A DNA stretch of 64,000 bases, from contig MPCU01000002.1 in the NCBI GenBank assembly GCA_001874305.1, forward strand, positions 434,001 to 498,000, given 5' to 3'. Origin of the DNA: Bacteriovorax sp. MedPE-SWde (GTDB lineage Bacteria; Bdellovibrionota; Bacteriovoracia; Bacteriovoracales; Bacteriovoracaceae). Shown here one piece after another: positions 9,275 to 16,765 of this stretch. A program made the position numbers and the translations under genes. The notes below the pieces were generated by a model. The model was not told the origin of the DNA. It searched no databases and saw nothing but the letters and a program-made list of their open reading frames with translations. Each line of letters starts with the position of its first letter. The first letter of the stretch is position 1.

Positions 9275-9378
9275 TAATTCTCTTTATAACTTTTACAACT
9301 CTTCAAGTGGAGAAAAAAATTGAAAATACTAAATCAAAAGAGTTCCAAAAATTTAAAAAAGAGTGGGTCAAATATTAG
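9097..9378 (+). CDS. candidate TadE-like pseudopilin, heavily overlapping its neighbour
   Basis: 93 residues in a different frame from the preceding gene, overlapping it by 178 bases. The C-terminal half contains QQGNISIEAISW followed by a hydrophobic stretch. Gly48 with Glu at +5 is the prepilin pattern, which argues that the frame is real. There is no ATG, GTG or TTG between 9097 and that motif. The true start is therefore either the ATG at 9097, giving an unusually long basic leader, or a non-standard codon. The gene after it starts 58 bases before this one ends. Confidence is limited by the overlap and the weak ribosome-binding site. Confidence 0.45.
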   Translation: MEKQDDLQGTKKYQLNKIFIYDRAIKLSTRKFILKKASSKNKGSWQQGNISIEAISWTLIILFITFTTLQVEKKIENTKSKEFQKFKKEWVKY

Positions 9379-9844
9379 CTCCCCCGAACTTCCTCAGTCT
9401 TTATTTAATCAAAAGAAAGAGAAGCAGTTTAAAAAGAAGTTCTACTTAAGGTTCATTATTTGTCTAATCACTACAAATATTCTGACATATCAAATTACTT
9501 ACCAAAAACCTGAGAAGCAACAAGCACTTACTTTCTTAAATCAGGAGTTAACAGGGTTTAAGGTGATTAAGTTAAAGCTAATTAATAATATTCCACTCGA
9601 AGAAGGAGGTACCTCGGCAACTATTTTGACGAGAGATAATACTGTGCTTTCTAAGAAGGTTACGATTTTAAAAGAGATTAAAGACAATGATAGAGACTAT
9701 GACTCAAAGGCCTTTAGTTATTTAGTTCAAGTTCCAGAGTCAGAGATAAAGAGTTATATCCATGCTAAAGACCTTGTTCTTCATGCATACCCAATAATCC
9801 AAGACATAGAAGAACGAGGAGTTCCACATGAAGTTACATTCTAA
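9320..9844 (+). CDS. CpaB/RcpC-like pilus assembly protein (tentative)
   Basis: 174 residues. A basic N-terminus (about 1-45) precedes one membrane helix (about 46-62), and the rest is predicted periplasmic. The region with KKVTILKEI, then SYLVQVPESEI, then KDLVLHAYP is reminiscent of the C-terminal part of CpaB/RcpC, which helps the secretin in Flp pilus assembly. The protein is shorter than typical CpaB (about 250-300 residues). It starts with TTG at 9320, supported by GGAG seven bases upstream. The family assignment is tentative and leans on its place just before the secretin gene. Confidence 0.45.
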   Translation: MKILNQKSSKNLKKSGSNISSPELPQSLFNQKKEKQFKKKFYLRFIICLITTNILTYQITYQKPEKQQALTFLNQELTGFKVIKLKLINNIPLEEGGTSATILTRDNTVLSKKVTILKEIKDNDRDYDSKAFSYLVQVPESEIKSYIHAKDLVLHAYPIIQDIEERGVPHEVTF

Positions 9845-10124
9845 ATTATTACTTATTTTAATTATATCAGTAAGCTGCCAAGCAAGAGCAATTGTAGTCT
9901 TTACTTATTCGAAGAAATCGAAAGCAGCTGACTTTATATTAGCTGAATTGAGAAAGAATATTCCAACGAGTCTTATAACTTCAAAGGAGAGAGATAATGC
10001 TTGTAGAGATGACTATAAGCAATCAATACTTCACCTTTGCTTTGAATCTGAACTGAAAGTAGTAAGAAGCAACCCTGAGGTTCTTAAGAAGTCTTTCGTA
10101 GTACTAAAAAAAAAGACGCTATAA
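9828..10124 (+). CDS. small exported protein of the Tad locus, unknown
   Basis: 98 residues with a signal-like N-terminus (MKLHSKLLLILIISVSCQARA). The Cys at residue 17 is not in a full lipobox. The mature part contains two further Cys (about residues 59 and 71) and is Lys-rich. It overlaps the preceding gene by 17 bases, with GAGGAG upstream, and its stop codon lies inside a hairpin terminator. It is the last gene of the first pilus gene block. I do not recognise its family. Confidence 0.45.
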   Translation: MKLHSKLLLILIISVSCQARAIVVFTYSKKSKAADFILAELRKNIPTSLITSKERDNACRDDYKQSILHLCFESELKVVRSNPEVLKKSFVVLKKKTL

Positions 10125-10138
10125 AATAGCGTCTTTTT
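10107..10138. terminator. bidirectional intrinsic terminator
   Basis: AAAGACGCTA and TAGCGTCTTT form a 10-bp stem around a short A/T loop, with T-runs on both strands (nine on the minus strand, five or more on the plus strand). It can end the first pilus gene block on the plus strand and the small basic-protein gene on the minus strand. Confidence 0.85.
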
Positions 10139-10161
10139 AAAGCATATATAACATTTAATTA

Positions 10162-10287
10162 TTAATCTAAATGAATTTTAAACTTTGGAGTTGTTCCCTT
10201 GCTTCTATTAGCCGCTTTTCTTCTTGTACCCATTTTCTTTTTCTTGTTAGCACGTTTAGTTTTTGTGACACGTGTGTTAGAAACCAT
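10162..10287 (-). CDS. small basic protein (41 aa)
   Basis: An open frame missed by length cut-offs, encoding 41 residues: MVSNTRVTKTKRANKKKKMG, then TRRKAANRSKGTTPKFKIHLD. Nearly half of the residues are Lys, Arg or Asn, so binding to RNA or to the ribosome is plausible. I do not recognise a family. It has a strong ribosome-binding site (TAGGAG, 7-8 bases before the ATG) and its own terminator with a nine-T run downstream at 10107-10138. Its signals, codon pattern and composition look like a real gene. The opposite strand here would otherwise give a hydrophobic false N-terminus to the secretin. Confidence 0.7.
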   Translation of the reverse strand: MVSNTRVTKTKRANKKKKMGTRRKAANRSKGTTPKFKIHLD

Positions 10288-10372
10288 ATTTAATCTCCTA
10301 ATATTTATTTTTTATAAACAATTTTCAAACTTTAGATCACACTTTTTACCTAAAAGTTCAGACTTTGTCAAA

Positions 10373-11638
10373 ATTTTTTCAACGATTGTAGTAAGTTCGC
10401 TCTTTCTTAATACGGCCTTTGCTACGACAATTACTCTCTCAAAGGGTCAAGTTACTGAAATTAAAGGGTCAAATGTCAATAGCTTCGCTATCGGTAATAA
10501 GGAAGTCATCTCAGTAAAGTTCAACAAAGTTCTAAATAAATTTAGGGTAAAGGGGCTTATGCAGGGCTTTTCAGAGCTTAAGCTCTGGGGCTCTCCGCAC
10601 AAGACGATTAAGATATATGTGCTCTCCAAGTCTCAAGAACTCAAGCTTAGAGACCTTAAGCAAGAACTCACCTCAATTGGCCTAAACAAAGTGACAATCA
10701 AAGGTAGAAAGATACTTATCTCAGGAATTATTGATAGCTTTTCTCGTTATAGACTAATTAAAAGTTTTCTTCATTTTAATAAAGATCATATTCTTGATGA
10801 TTTAAAGATGACTGAAGAACTGAGTCGAGAAATAATTGCAAGAGTATATAAAGACTTCTTTAACGAGTTCTATGATGAAGTCAGCTGCAGTACTCAAGGA
10901 ATATATATAACTTGTAAGACAACAAATTCAATTCTGGCCAATAGTAGCTTTATTAAAAACATAGAAAAAAAGTACTATGTAGGGTTTCATAGCTCTAATA
11001 CTTTTAGCAATATTTCTAATTACCTAGTAGAAATGCGAATCATTCAAATCGAAAAACTTAATGGTTCAGAGATAAATCTTGGCTTAAGTGAAATAAACGT
11101 AAACCTAAAGAACTTTATAAAAAAAGGCGCTTCATCTATAGCAGAGTCTGGACATATTACTCTAAAGAAATCTGGTATCAACATTTCTACTCTTGCCACA
11201 CCTAAAGCTATTATCAAATTAAACTCTCCGTTAGAAATAAAAATAGGAAGTGAAATTCCATTTTCATCAGCTGCGACTAATAACTCACCAAGCCAAGTTA
11301 AATGGAAGTTTGCAGGACTCAATATAAACCTCAAGGTAGAGCGAGAGAATAACCAGTTTCTAGTTAATTACAAAACGGCACTTACAAGACCTATAGGTCA
11401 AACATCAAAAGGAATACAAATAAATGGAAATAGACAAAAGTCGTCATTTTCTATTGCTTTGAATAGGCCGGTACAAATTTTTGAAATAGGTTTAAAGACT
11501 AATGATAAAAAAGAAGGCTCACTACCTATTCTTGGAGATATTCCTATACTTGGAAATATTTTTAAATCTAAGTCTGATGTACAAACACATAAGAAAATTA
11601 TCGCAATTGTGAATATATCTAAGAAGGAAAACCTATGA
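10373..11638 (+). CDS. cpaC: Flp/Tad pilus secretin (CpaC/RcpA type), start unclear
   Basis: Outer membrane secretin channel for the Flp pilus. It has a signal peptide (IFSTIVVSSLFLNTAFA), then a pilus-secretin N-domain (GQVTEIKG, SFAIGNKEVISVKF, FRVKGLMQGFSELKLWG) and the typical secretin C-terminal box LPILGDIPILGNIFKS. The frame is open far upstream, but that part is antisense to the small basic gene at 10162-10287. Between 10288 and the signal peptide there is no ATG, GTG or TTG in frame. The coordinate given is an in-frame ATT at 10373. A TTG at 10365 would give MSKFFSTIVV if the six-T run at 10374-10379 had one more T. Its stop overlaps the ATPase start (ATGA). Confidence 0.8.
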   Translation: MFSTIVVSSLFLNTAFATTITLSKGQVTEIKGSNVNSFAIGNKEVISVKFNKVLNKFRVKGLMQGFSELKLWGSPHKTIKIYVLSKSQELKLRDLKQELTSIGLNKVTIKGRKILISGIIDSFSRYRLIKSFLHFNKDHILDDLKMTEELSREIIARVYKDFFNEFYDEVSCSTQGIYITCKTTNSILANSSFIKNIEKKYYVGFHSSNTFSNISNYLVEMRIIQIEKLNGSEINLGLSEINVNLKNFIKKGASSIAESGHITLKKSGINISTLATPKAIIKLNSPLEIKIGSEIPFSSAATNNSPSQVKWKFAGLNINLKVERENNQFLVNYKTALTRPIGQTSKGIQINGNRQKSSFSIALNRPVQIFEIGLKTNDKKEGSLPILGDIPILGNIFKSKSDVQTHKKIIAIVNISKKENL

Positions 11639-12768
11639 ACCAGGATATAAATTCCTATATAAGGCTCAAATTTAAAGAAAAGGTAAAGGCAACATTAAAG
11701 AAAACATTAAGTCTTTCATTTAATGATATCCTTTCTAAATGCCTACAAGAAAGCAGTATTTCAGAAACAGAGATTACATGTTCGTTAGAGTTAGAGAATT
11801 GGTTTAATTACATATTCTTCACAAACTATATAGAAGATCTTCCCTATGATGAATATCTTCAAGAAATTATAATTCATAGTGAAAGTAATATAGATCTCAT
11901 ATCAAAAGGAGAGAAGTCTAAACTTGAAGTTGATTTTCTAAGTAGTGAAGATTTGCAATTATCTTTTGAAGTTTTGGCCAGGAAGAATCAGGCTGAGTGG
12001 AATTTTCAAACCCCATTCGCTTCTTTTTCTATTCTAATTGGTGGCTCAACCTACCGTTGTACTCTGGTCCATGAATGTATTACTCAGGAGAAAAATTCAA
12101 AAGCTTTTTTTAGAAAGGCATCTCAACAATCGTTTGACTTAGAATCTTTCTCCCTAAGCTCTAAAGAAGTAAAACTAATTCAAGACCTTGTAAGACAGAA
12201 AAAAAATATTATTGTTTCTGGAGCAACTGCATCGGGTAAAACAACATTTCTTAAATCACTAGTATGCCTATTTGATAAGCAAGAACATACGATTGTTATA
12301 GAAGACACTCATGAAATCCCCGGACCTTCTAGTAGCTTTAGTCATTTACTAGCAAATGGTAGCAAAGGAAAGACAATGACTGACTACTGTAGCTATGCCA
12401 TGAGAATGAGCCCTGATCGAATCCTACTGGGAGAAATACGCTCAAATGAGGTCATCCCATTTGTCCTTGCCATGAATACTGGACACAAGGGTCTACTCAC
12501 AACAATTCATTCCAATAGCGCAAAGGATACGATCTCGCGACTTTCAATGCTCTTTTCACTATTCTCTACCGCATCAAATGCTATAAATTATCAACAAGTC
12601 ACTAAGCTAATATGTACCAATATTGATTACGTTATTCATTTAGAAAAAAAGAATGTTATTGAAATAATAAATATCATTGGGGCGGATGATAATGGAGCTA
12701 TTTATAAGACGATTAAAGGAAGTTCTTTGAAAATACCCCTACAACATCCTTTAGATCTTGCTTCTTAA
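11635..12768 (+). CDS. cpaF: Flp/Tad pilus assembly ATPase (CpaF/TadA)
   Basis: Hexameric secretion ATPase that powers pilus subunit assembly at the inner membrane. The Walker A motif GATASGKTT is at about residues 195-203, the Asp box is in VIEDTHEIPG, the Walker B region is ILLGEIRSNE and the His box is GLLTTIHSNSA. At 377 residues it is slightly shorter than most CpaF proteins. It starts in the secretin stop codon, so the two are coupled. Its last 56 bases overlap the 3' end of the aspartokinase gene on the other strand. Confidence 0.88.
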   Translation: MNQDINSYIRLKFKEKVKATLKKTLSLSFNDILSKCLQESSISETEITCSLELENWFNYIFFTNYIEDLPYDEYLQEIIIHSESNIDLISKGEKSKLEVDFLSSEDLQLSFEVLARKNQAEWNFQTPFASFSILIGGSTYRCTLVHECITQEKNSKAFFRKASQQSFDLESFSLSSKEVKLIQDLVRQKKNIIVSGATASGKTTFLKSLVCLFDKQEHTIVIEDTHEIPGPSSSFSHLLANGSKGKTMTDYCSYAMRMSPDRILLGEIRSNEVIPFVLAMNTGHKGLLTTIHSNSAKDTISRLSMLFSLFSTASNAINYQQVTKLICTNIDYVIHLEKKNVIEIINIIGADDNGAIYKTIKGSSLKIPLQHPLDLAS

Positions 12769-13822
12769 TAAGAATAGAAAAACAGTGATCGAAGTTTTCA
12801 TAGACACTATGAGAAATCCCTTTAGATGACAGATGGGAAAGTAGGTTTTCTTCATCAATAACTTTAAATAAGTTTTCCCCTAATAGTGAAATCACAACTT
12901 TATCATCATGGTCTCTTGTAGTTATCCCTATAAGACCTTTATGTTCACTGGTCGAGATAGTTGTACCACTCTCGTTAGGATAGAAAGTACTCTTTACAAC
13001 AAGGTCAATTTTTCTTTCTCTTAAGGGTTGCATCGTTCGCGGAAAAAGTACTTTTGCGCCTTTTTCAGTAAGTAGCTCTGCTTGCTCATATGAAAGCTTT
13101 TCTAAGATTCTAGCACTTGCTAGCAGTTTAGGGTCAGCTTGATAAATACCTTTAACATCTTTCCAAATAACAAGCTTATCAGTGGATAGTGCCCAAGAAA
13201 ATAGTGAAGCTGAATAATCAGACCCTTCCCTACCAAGAGTCGTAGTATTCCCTTTTAGGTCGCGCCCTATAAAGCCTTGCGTGATATAAACCTTATCCTT
13301 ACTTAGGACTTCTTTCATTTTATCTAGCTCGAAAAATATTGGAACGGCCAAAGAGAACTCAGAGTTAGTAACAATGTGATCTCTTGAATCTAAGAATTCT
13401 ATTGAATCATTCGCAGAAGTTTTCTTCAAATAAGAGAAAAGAATATATGATGAAAGTCTTTCACCTATTGAATACAGGGTGTCCATTAATAGAGGACTAA
13501 GCGCACCATTCAAGTGAATCTTATCACTTATAGAATTAGTTTCAGCTTTGAGATCAATTAAAAATGAGTTTACTTCTTCACCTATCTCAAGATCATCACA
13601 CAAGACCGTGTGCTTATCAAAAAAGGATTGAGTTAACTCCTCACTATCTATCAAAGACAGCTTTGAAGCACGTCCAATTTCTTCGAGTTCATTTGTAGAA
13701 TTATAAGTCGCAGAGAGTACAACAACTCTTAAATCTTTTGCTTTTAAAACAATGTTGGCAATACTACGAAGAGCGTCTGCGCTTTTTATAGTACTGCCAC
13801 CAAATTTATAGACTTGAGACAA
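12713..13822 (-). CDS. aspartate kinase, short form
   Basis: Phosphorylates aspartate, the first step toward lysine, threonine, methionine and diaminopimelate. Kinase motifs are KFGGSTIKSADAL at about residues 6-18 (the usual FGGTS is FGGST here), GERLSSY, and the block TTLGREGSDYSASLFS followed by KDVKGIYQADPKL. At 369 residues it is shorter than most aspartokinases (about 400-460). The tail (EHKGLIGITTRDHD onward) seems to hold only one ACT-like unit, so feedback control may differ. It follows ettA by two bases, and its end overlaps cpaF. I leave the symbol empty because which paralogue this is cannot be told. Confidence 0.85.
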   Translation of the reverse strand: MSQVYKFGGSTIKSADALRSIANIVLKAKDLRVVVLSATYNSTNELEEIGRASKLSLIDSEELTQSFFDKHTVLCDDLEIGEEVNSFLIDLKAETNSISDKIHLNGALSPLLMDTLYSIGERLSSYILFSYLKKTSANDSIEFLDSRDHIVTNSEFSLAVPIFFELDKMKEVLSKDKVYITQGFIGRDLKGNTTTLGREGSDYSASLFSWALSTDKLVIWKDVKGIYQADPKLLASARILEKLSYEQAELLTEKGAKVLFPRTMQPLRERKIDLVVKSTFYPNESGTTISTSEHKGLIGITTRDHDDKVVISLLGENLFKVIDEENLLSHLSSKGISHSVYENFDHCFSILIKKQDLKDVVGVFSKNFL

Positions 13823-13824
13823 GA

Positions 13825-15507
13825 TTAGTCCCTAGTAAGTTTTTTGTAAGTATGTCTTCTTGGGTTAATAGCGTTTTCTCCAAGACGACGCTTCTTATCT
13901 TCTTCATATTCTTCAAAGTTTCCTTCAAACCATACGACATTCCCTTCTCCTTCGAAGGCCATAATATGTGTAGCAAGTCTATCTAGGAAGAAACGATCAT
14001 GGGAAATAATAACAGCACAACCAGCATAATCTACAAGAGCTTTTTCAAGCGCCTGTAGTGTATTAACGTCAAGGTCGTTTGTTGGCTCATCCAGAAGAAG
14101 AACATTACCACCGTCCTTTAAAACTGTCGCAAGGTGAACTCTGTTACGCTCACCACCTGATAACTCAGAAACTTTCTTTTTCTGATCTTCACCAGAGAAA
14201 TTGAATTTCGCAATATATGCTCTTGAGTTTACTTCCTGGTCACCAAGCTTTAAAAACTCTGTTCCAGCAACGACATCATAAATTGTTTTTTCAGGATCTA
14301 AGTCTCTTCCCTGATCAACATATGCAAGCTTAACAGTTTCACCAACAACAAACTCTCCTGTTGTTGGTTTTTCAAGTCCTGTAATCATTTTAAATAATGT
14401 TGTCTTACCAGCACCGTTAGGACCAATGATTCCAACAATTCCACCAGCAGGAAGCTTAAACTCTAGGTTTTCATAAAGAAGCTTATCATCAAAAGCTTTA
14501 GAAACTCCATGCGCCTCTATTACTTGATTACCAAGTCTTGGTCCTGCAGGAATAAAGAGATCATTAGTCTCATTTCTCTTCTCACTTGATTCCTTTGCTC
14601 TTTCTTCATAGTTTTTGATACGGGCCTTAGACTTCGCTTGTCTCGCCTTAGGAGAAGATCTAATCCACTCAAGTTCTTCTTTCATGGCCTTTTGTCTCTT
14701 AGACTCTGTCTTCTCTTCTTTTTCAAGTCTTTTAGCTTTTGTATCAAGCCAATCAGTGTAGTTACCTTCGAATGGAATACCTTCACCTCTATCAAGTTCA
14801 AGAATCCAACCAGCAACATTATCTAGAAAGTATCTATCATGGGTAACAGCAATAACAGTTCCCTTATATTGTTGAAGGTGTCTTTCAAGCCACCAAACTG
14901 TTTCAGCATCAAGGTGGTTTGTAGGCTCATCTAATAAGAGAATATCCGGTTCAGAAAGCAGTAGACGACAAAGGGCAACCCTTCTCTTCTCCCCTCCTGA
15001 AAGTACTCCGCATTTCTTGTCCGATGGTGGGCAATTAAGAGCATCCATAGCTAGCTCAAGTCTACTATCAAGATCCCATGCATTTGAAGCGTCAAGTTTA
15101 TCTTGAAGCTTTGCTTGCTTATCTAATAGAGTATTCATTTCGTCATCGCTCATTGGCTCAGAGAACATCATACTCATTTCTTCAAATTTCTTTAAGTTAT
15201 CTACAGTTTCCTGACAACCTTCCTGAACGATTTCTCTAACAGTTTTGTTATCATCAAGCTTTGGTTCCTGCTCTAAGTAACCTACAGAGAAGTTCTTCGC
15301 TAAGTGAGTTTCTCCAAGGTGATCACTATCAAGACCTGCAAGGATTTTAAGAAGAGTTGATTTACCAGATCCGTTGAGTCCTAGGACACCAATCTTTGCA
15401 CCGTAGAAATATGATAGTGAAATATTTTTAAGAACATGCTTACTTTTATAAACTTTACCTACTCTATTCATTGAATAAATAATTTGTTTATCATTCTGAT
15501 AACTCAT
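13825..15507 (-). CDS. ettA: ABC-F translational throttle ATPase EttA
   Basis: Cytosolic ABC-F ATPase that binds the ribosomal E site and gates elongation according to ATP level. It has two nucleotide-binding domains: Walker A GLNGSGKST at about 43-51 with signature LSGGEKRRVALCRLL, and a second GPNGAGKTT near 360 with LSGGERNRVHLA. Both have Walker B LLLDEPTN (NHLD and NDLD). The charged linker with KARQAKSKARIKNYEE lies between them. There are no membrane segments. The 560-residue length matches EttA (about 555). It is read ahead of the aspartokinase gene with a 2-base gap. Confidence 0.95.
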   Translation of the reverse strand: MSYQNDKQIIYSMNRVGKVYKSKHVLKNISLSYFYGAKIGVLGLNGSGKSTLLKILAGLDSDHLGETHLAKNFSVGYLEQEPKLDDNKTVREIVQEGCQETVDNLKKFEEMSMMFSEPMSDDEMNTLLDKQAKLQDKLDASNAWDLDSRLELAMDALNCPPSDKKCGVLSGGEKRRVALCRLLLSEPDILLLDEPTNHLDAETVWWLERHLQQYKGTVIAVTHDRYFLDNVAGWILELDRGEGIPFEGNYTDWLDTKAKRLEKEEKTESKRQKAMKEELEWIRSSPKARQAKSKARIKNYEERAKESSEKRNETNDLFIPAGPRLGNQVIEAHGVSKAFDDKLLYENLEFKLPAGGIVGIIGPNGAGKTTLFKMITGLEKPTTGEFVVGETVKLAYVDQGRDLDPEKTIYDVVAGTEFLKLGDQEVNSRAYIAKFNFSGEDQKKKVSELSGGERNRVHLATVLKDGGNVLLLDEPTNDLDVNTLQALEKALVDYAGCAVIISHDRFFLDRLATHIMAFEGEGNVVWFEGNFEEYEEDKKRRLGENAINPRRHTYKKLTRD

Positions 15508-15579
15508 CGCAATTCCCCATAAGATTTAGATTTAAATTTCAATCTAAAATACCTATAAGCAATTGAAAGTTCAATATCT

Positions 15580-16449
15580 TTAGACACCCATTCCATTTAA
15601 AACAATGTAAACAACGGCGAGATAGCTCGTAAGAAAAAAGACGCAAAGCCAAACAAACTTCATCACCGTGACATGTACTTTGAGGCGTTCACATCTATTT
15701 TCATATAGTGACCATATCTCCTCTTGAAAGAGAGTAAGCTCTCTATCTATTGGCTCACCGCGCCTTATTCTATTTTCGATAATTTTTTCAAGTCTCGAGT
15801 GATAATACTCTAGTCCAGATATACTCAACTTAAAGATTTCAATAATCTCACTTCTAGCAATGGCCTCATTTACACAGACCCCTGATTGGCAAAGTAATTT
15901 AAACTTATAGATATATAGGAATAACTGGTTGAATTTACAAAGAGTATTTTCCTTCTGACGATTTATTGCATAAAGAAAGCTCGTCATTCCAAGTACGTGC
16001 CAGGCAAGCATAACTACCATGAAGATAGCCGGAAGCTTATTTCCAAGAGCATTTGTTGCATATAGACAGAAAAGCCAAGTTACAACCGCCGCTGCGACAA
16101 AGTTTCCAAGTGATGAGTAAATAAGTTGGGAGTTCTTCTTCTCGGCCTTCAGGTCATTGGTCAGTGCCCTTTTTAGAGTGTCCATTGGCCCATCTAGAGG
16201 GGTTCCATATTCATTAGAATGAGATATGACATCAAATATAAGATCATTGTAGAACTTATATTGAGGCACACCGCTCATATCACGAAGTTGGTCACTCATG
16301 AGTAGTCTTGTATAAAGTCTCTGACCCTTGCCATAAGGACCTTCAAACTTTATAACTAGTTGATTTGTCACTGAAATTAATCTATCAATAAATTGGTCTT
16401 TTATTAAGAAAGGTATAATGATGATTAATGGGTATAGCATATATTCCAT
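15580..16449 (-). CDS. TadB/TadC-like membrane protein (tentative)
   Basis: 289 residues with an N-terminal hydrophobic anchor (about 1-15), a polar region, a pair of membrane helices (about 112-132 and 138-160), a second cytoplasmic region, and a C-terminal helix (about 264-286). The segment KFKLLCQSGVCVNEAIARS resembles the part of type II secretion F-domain proteins where a run of Leu is followed by a Gly and an Ala-rich helix. TadB and TadC have this overall plan and are the platform for Flp pilus assembly. The nearby ATPase and secretin support the call. It lies beyond ettA on the opposite strand from the other pilus genes. Only one such gene is present, although Tad loci usually have two. 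Confidence 0.45.
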   Translation of the reverse strand: MEYMLYPLIIIIPFLIKDQFIDRLISVTNQLVIKFEGPYGKGQRLYTRLLMSDQLRDMSGVPQYKFYNDLIFDVISHSNEYGTPLDGPMDTLKRALTNDLKAEKKNSQLIYSSLGNFVAAAVVTWLFCLYATNALGNKLPAIFMVVMLAWHVLGMTSFLYAINRQKENTLCKFNQLFLYIYKFKLLCQSGVCVNEAIARSEIIEIFKLSISGLEYYHSRLEKIIENRIRRGEPIDRELTLFQEEIWSLYENRCERLKVHVTVMKFVWLCVFFLTSYLAVVYIVLNGMGV

Positions 16450-16501
16450 GTTTAACTCCTATACCTTGACGTAACTTTTATCTAATGGAATAACCACTAA
16501 T

Positions 16502-16765
16502 ATGAAGCAGGTTGTTAAAGAAATTCATAAACGAAATATTGAGTCATCTTCAAAACACAATGAACTACCAGAGTTCTATCTGACGGATGAATTACTTCAA
16601 GATCTACAAGACTTCTGTGATGTATTCAACCCATATGAAGAGCTAAGTCTCGAAAACAAACTGAGATTACAGGAATATGGAATCAATGATCACGACAACC
16701 CTTTTGAAGTAACTAATAAGCTTCTTCTTTTACTAGAAAACAATATCCAATTCAGAGAAAAATAA
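16502..16765 (+). CDS. small acidic conserved-looking protein, unknown
   Basis: 87 residues, rich in Glu, Leu and Asn, with no signal peptide or membrane helix. I recognise no domain. Its stop overlaps the start of the methyltransferase gene (TAATG), so the two are coupled. It may be a partner of that enzyme, but nothing in the sequence says how. The start has only a weak upstream TGGAA. Confidence 0.55.
   Translation: MKQVVKEIHKRNIESSSKHNELPEFYLTDELLQDLQDFCDVFNPYEELSLENKLRLQEYGINDHDNPFEVTNKLLLLLENNIQFREK

Noticed and set aside
10199-10372. Hydrophobic N-terminal extension of the secretin frame
   Set aside because: It is antisense to the small basic gene at 10162-10287, whose Lys/Arg codons give Leu/Phe-rich nonsense on the other strand. 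The real signal peptide begins later.
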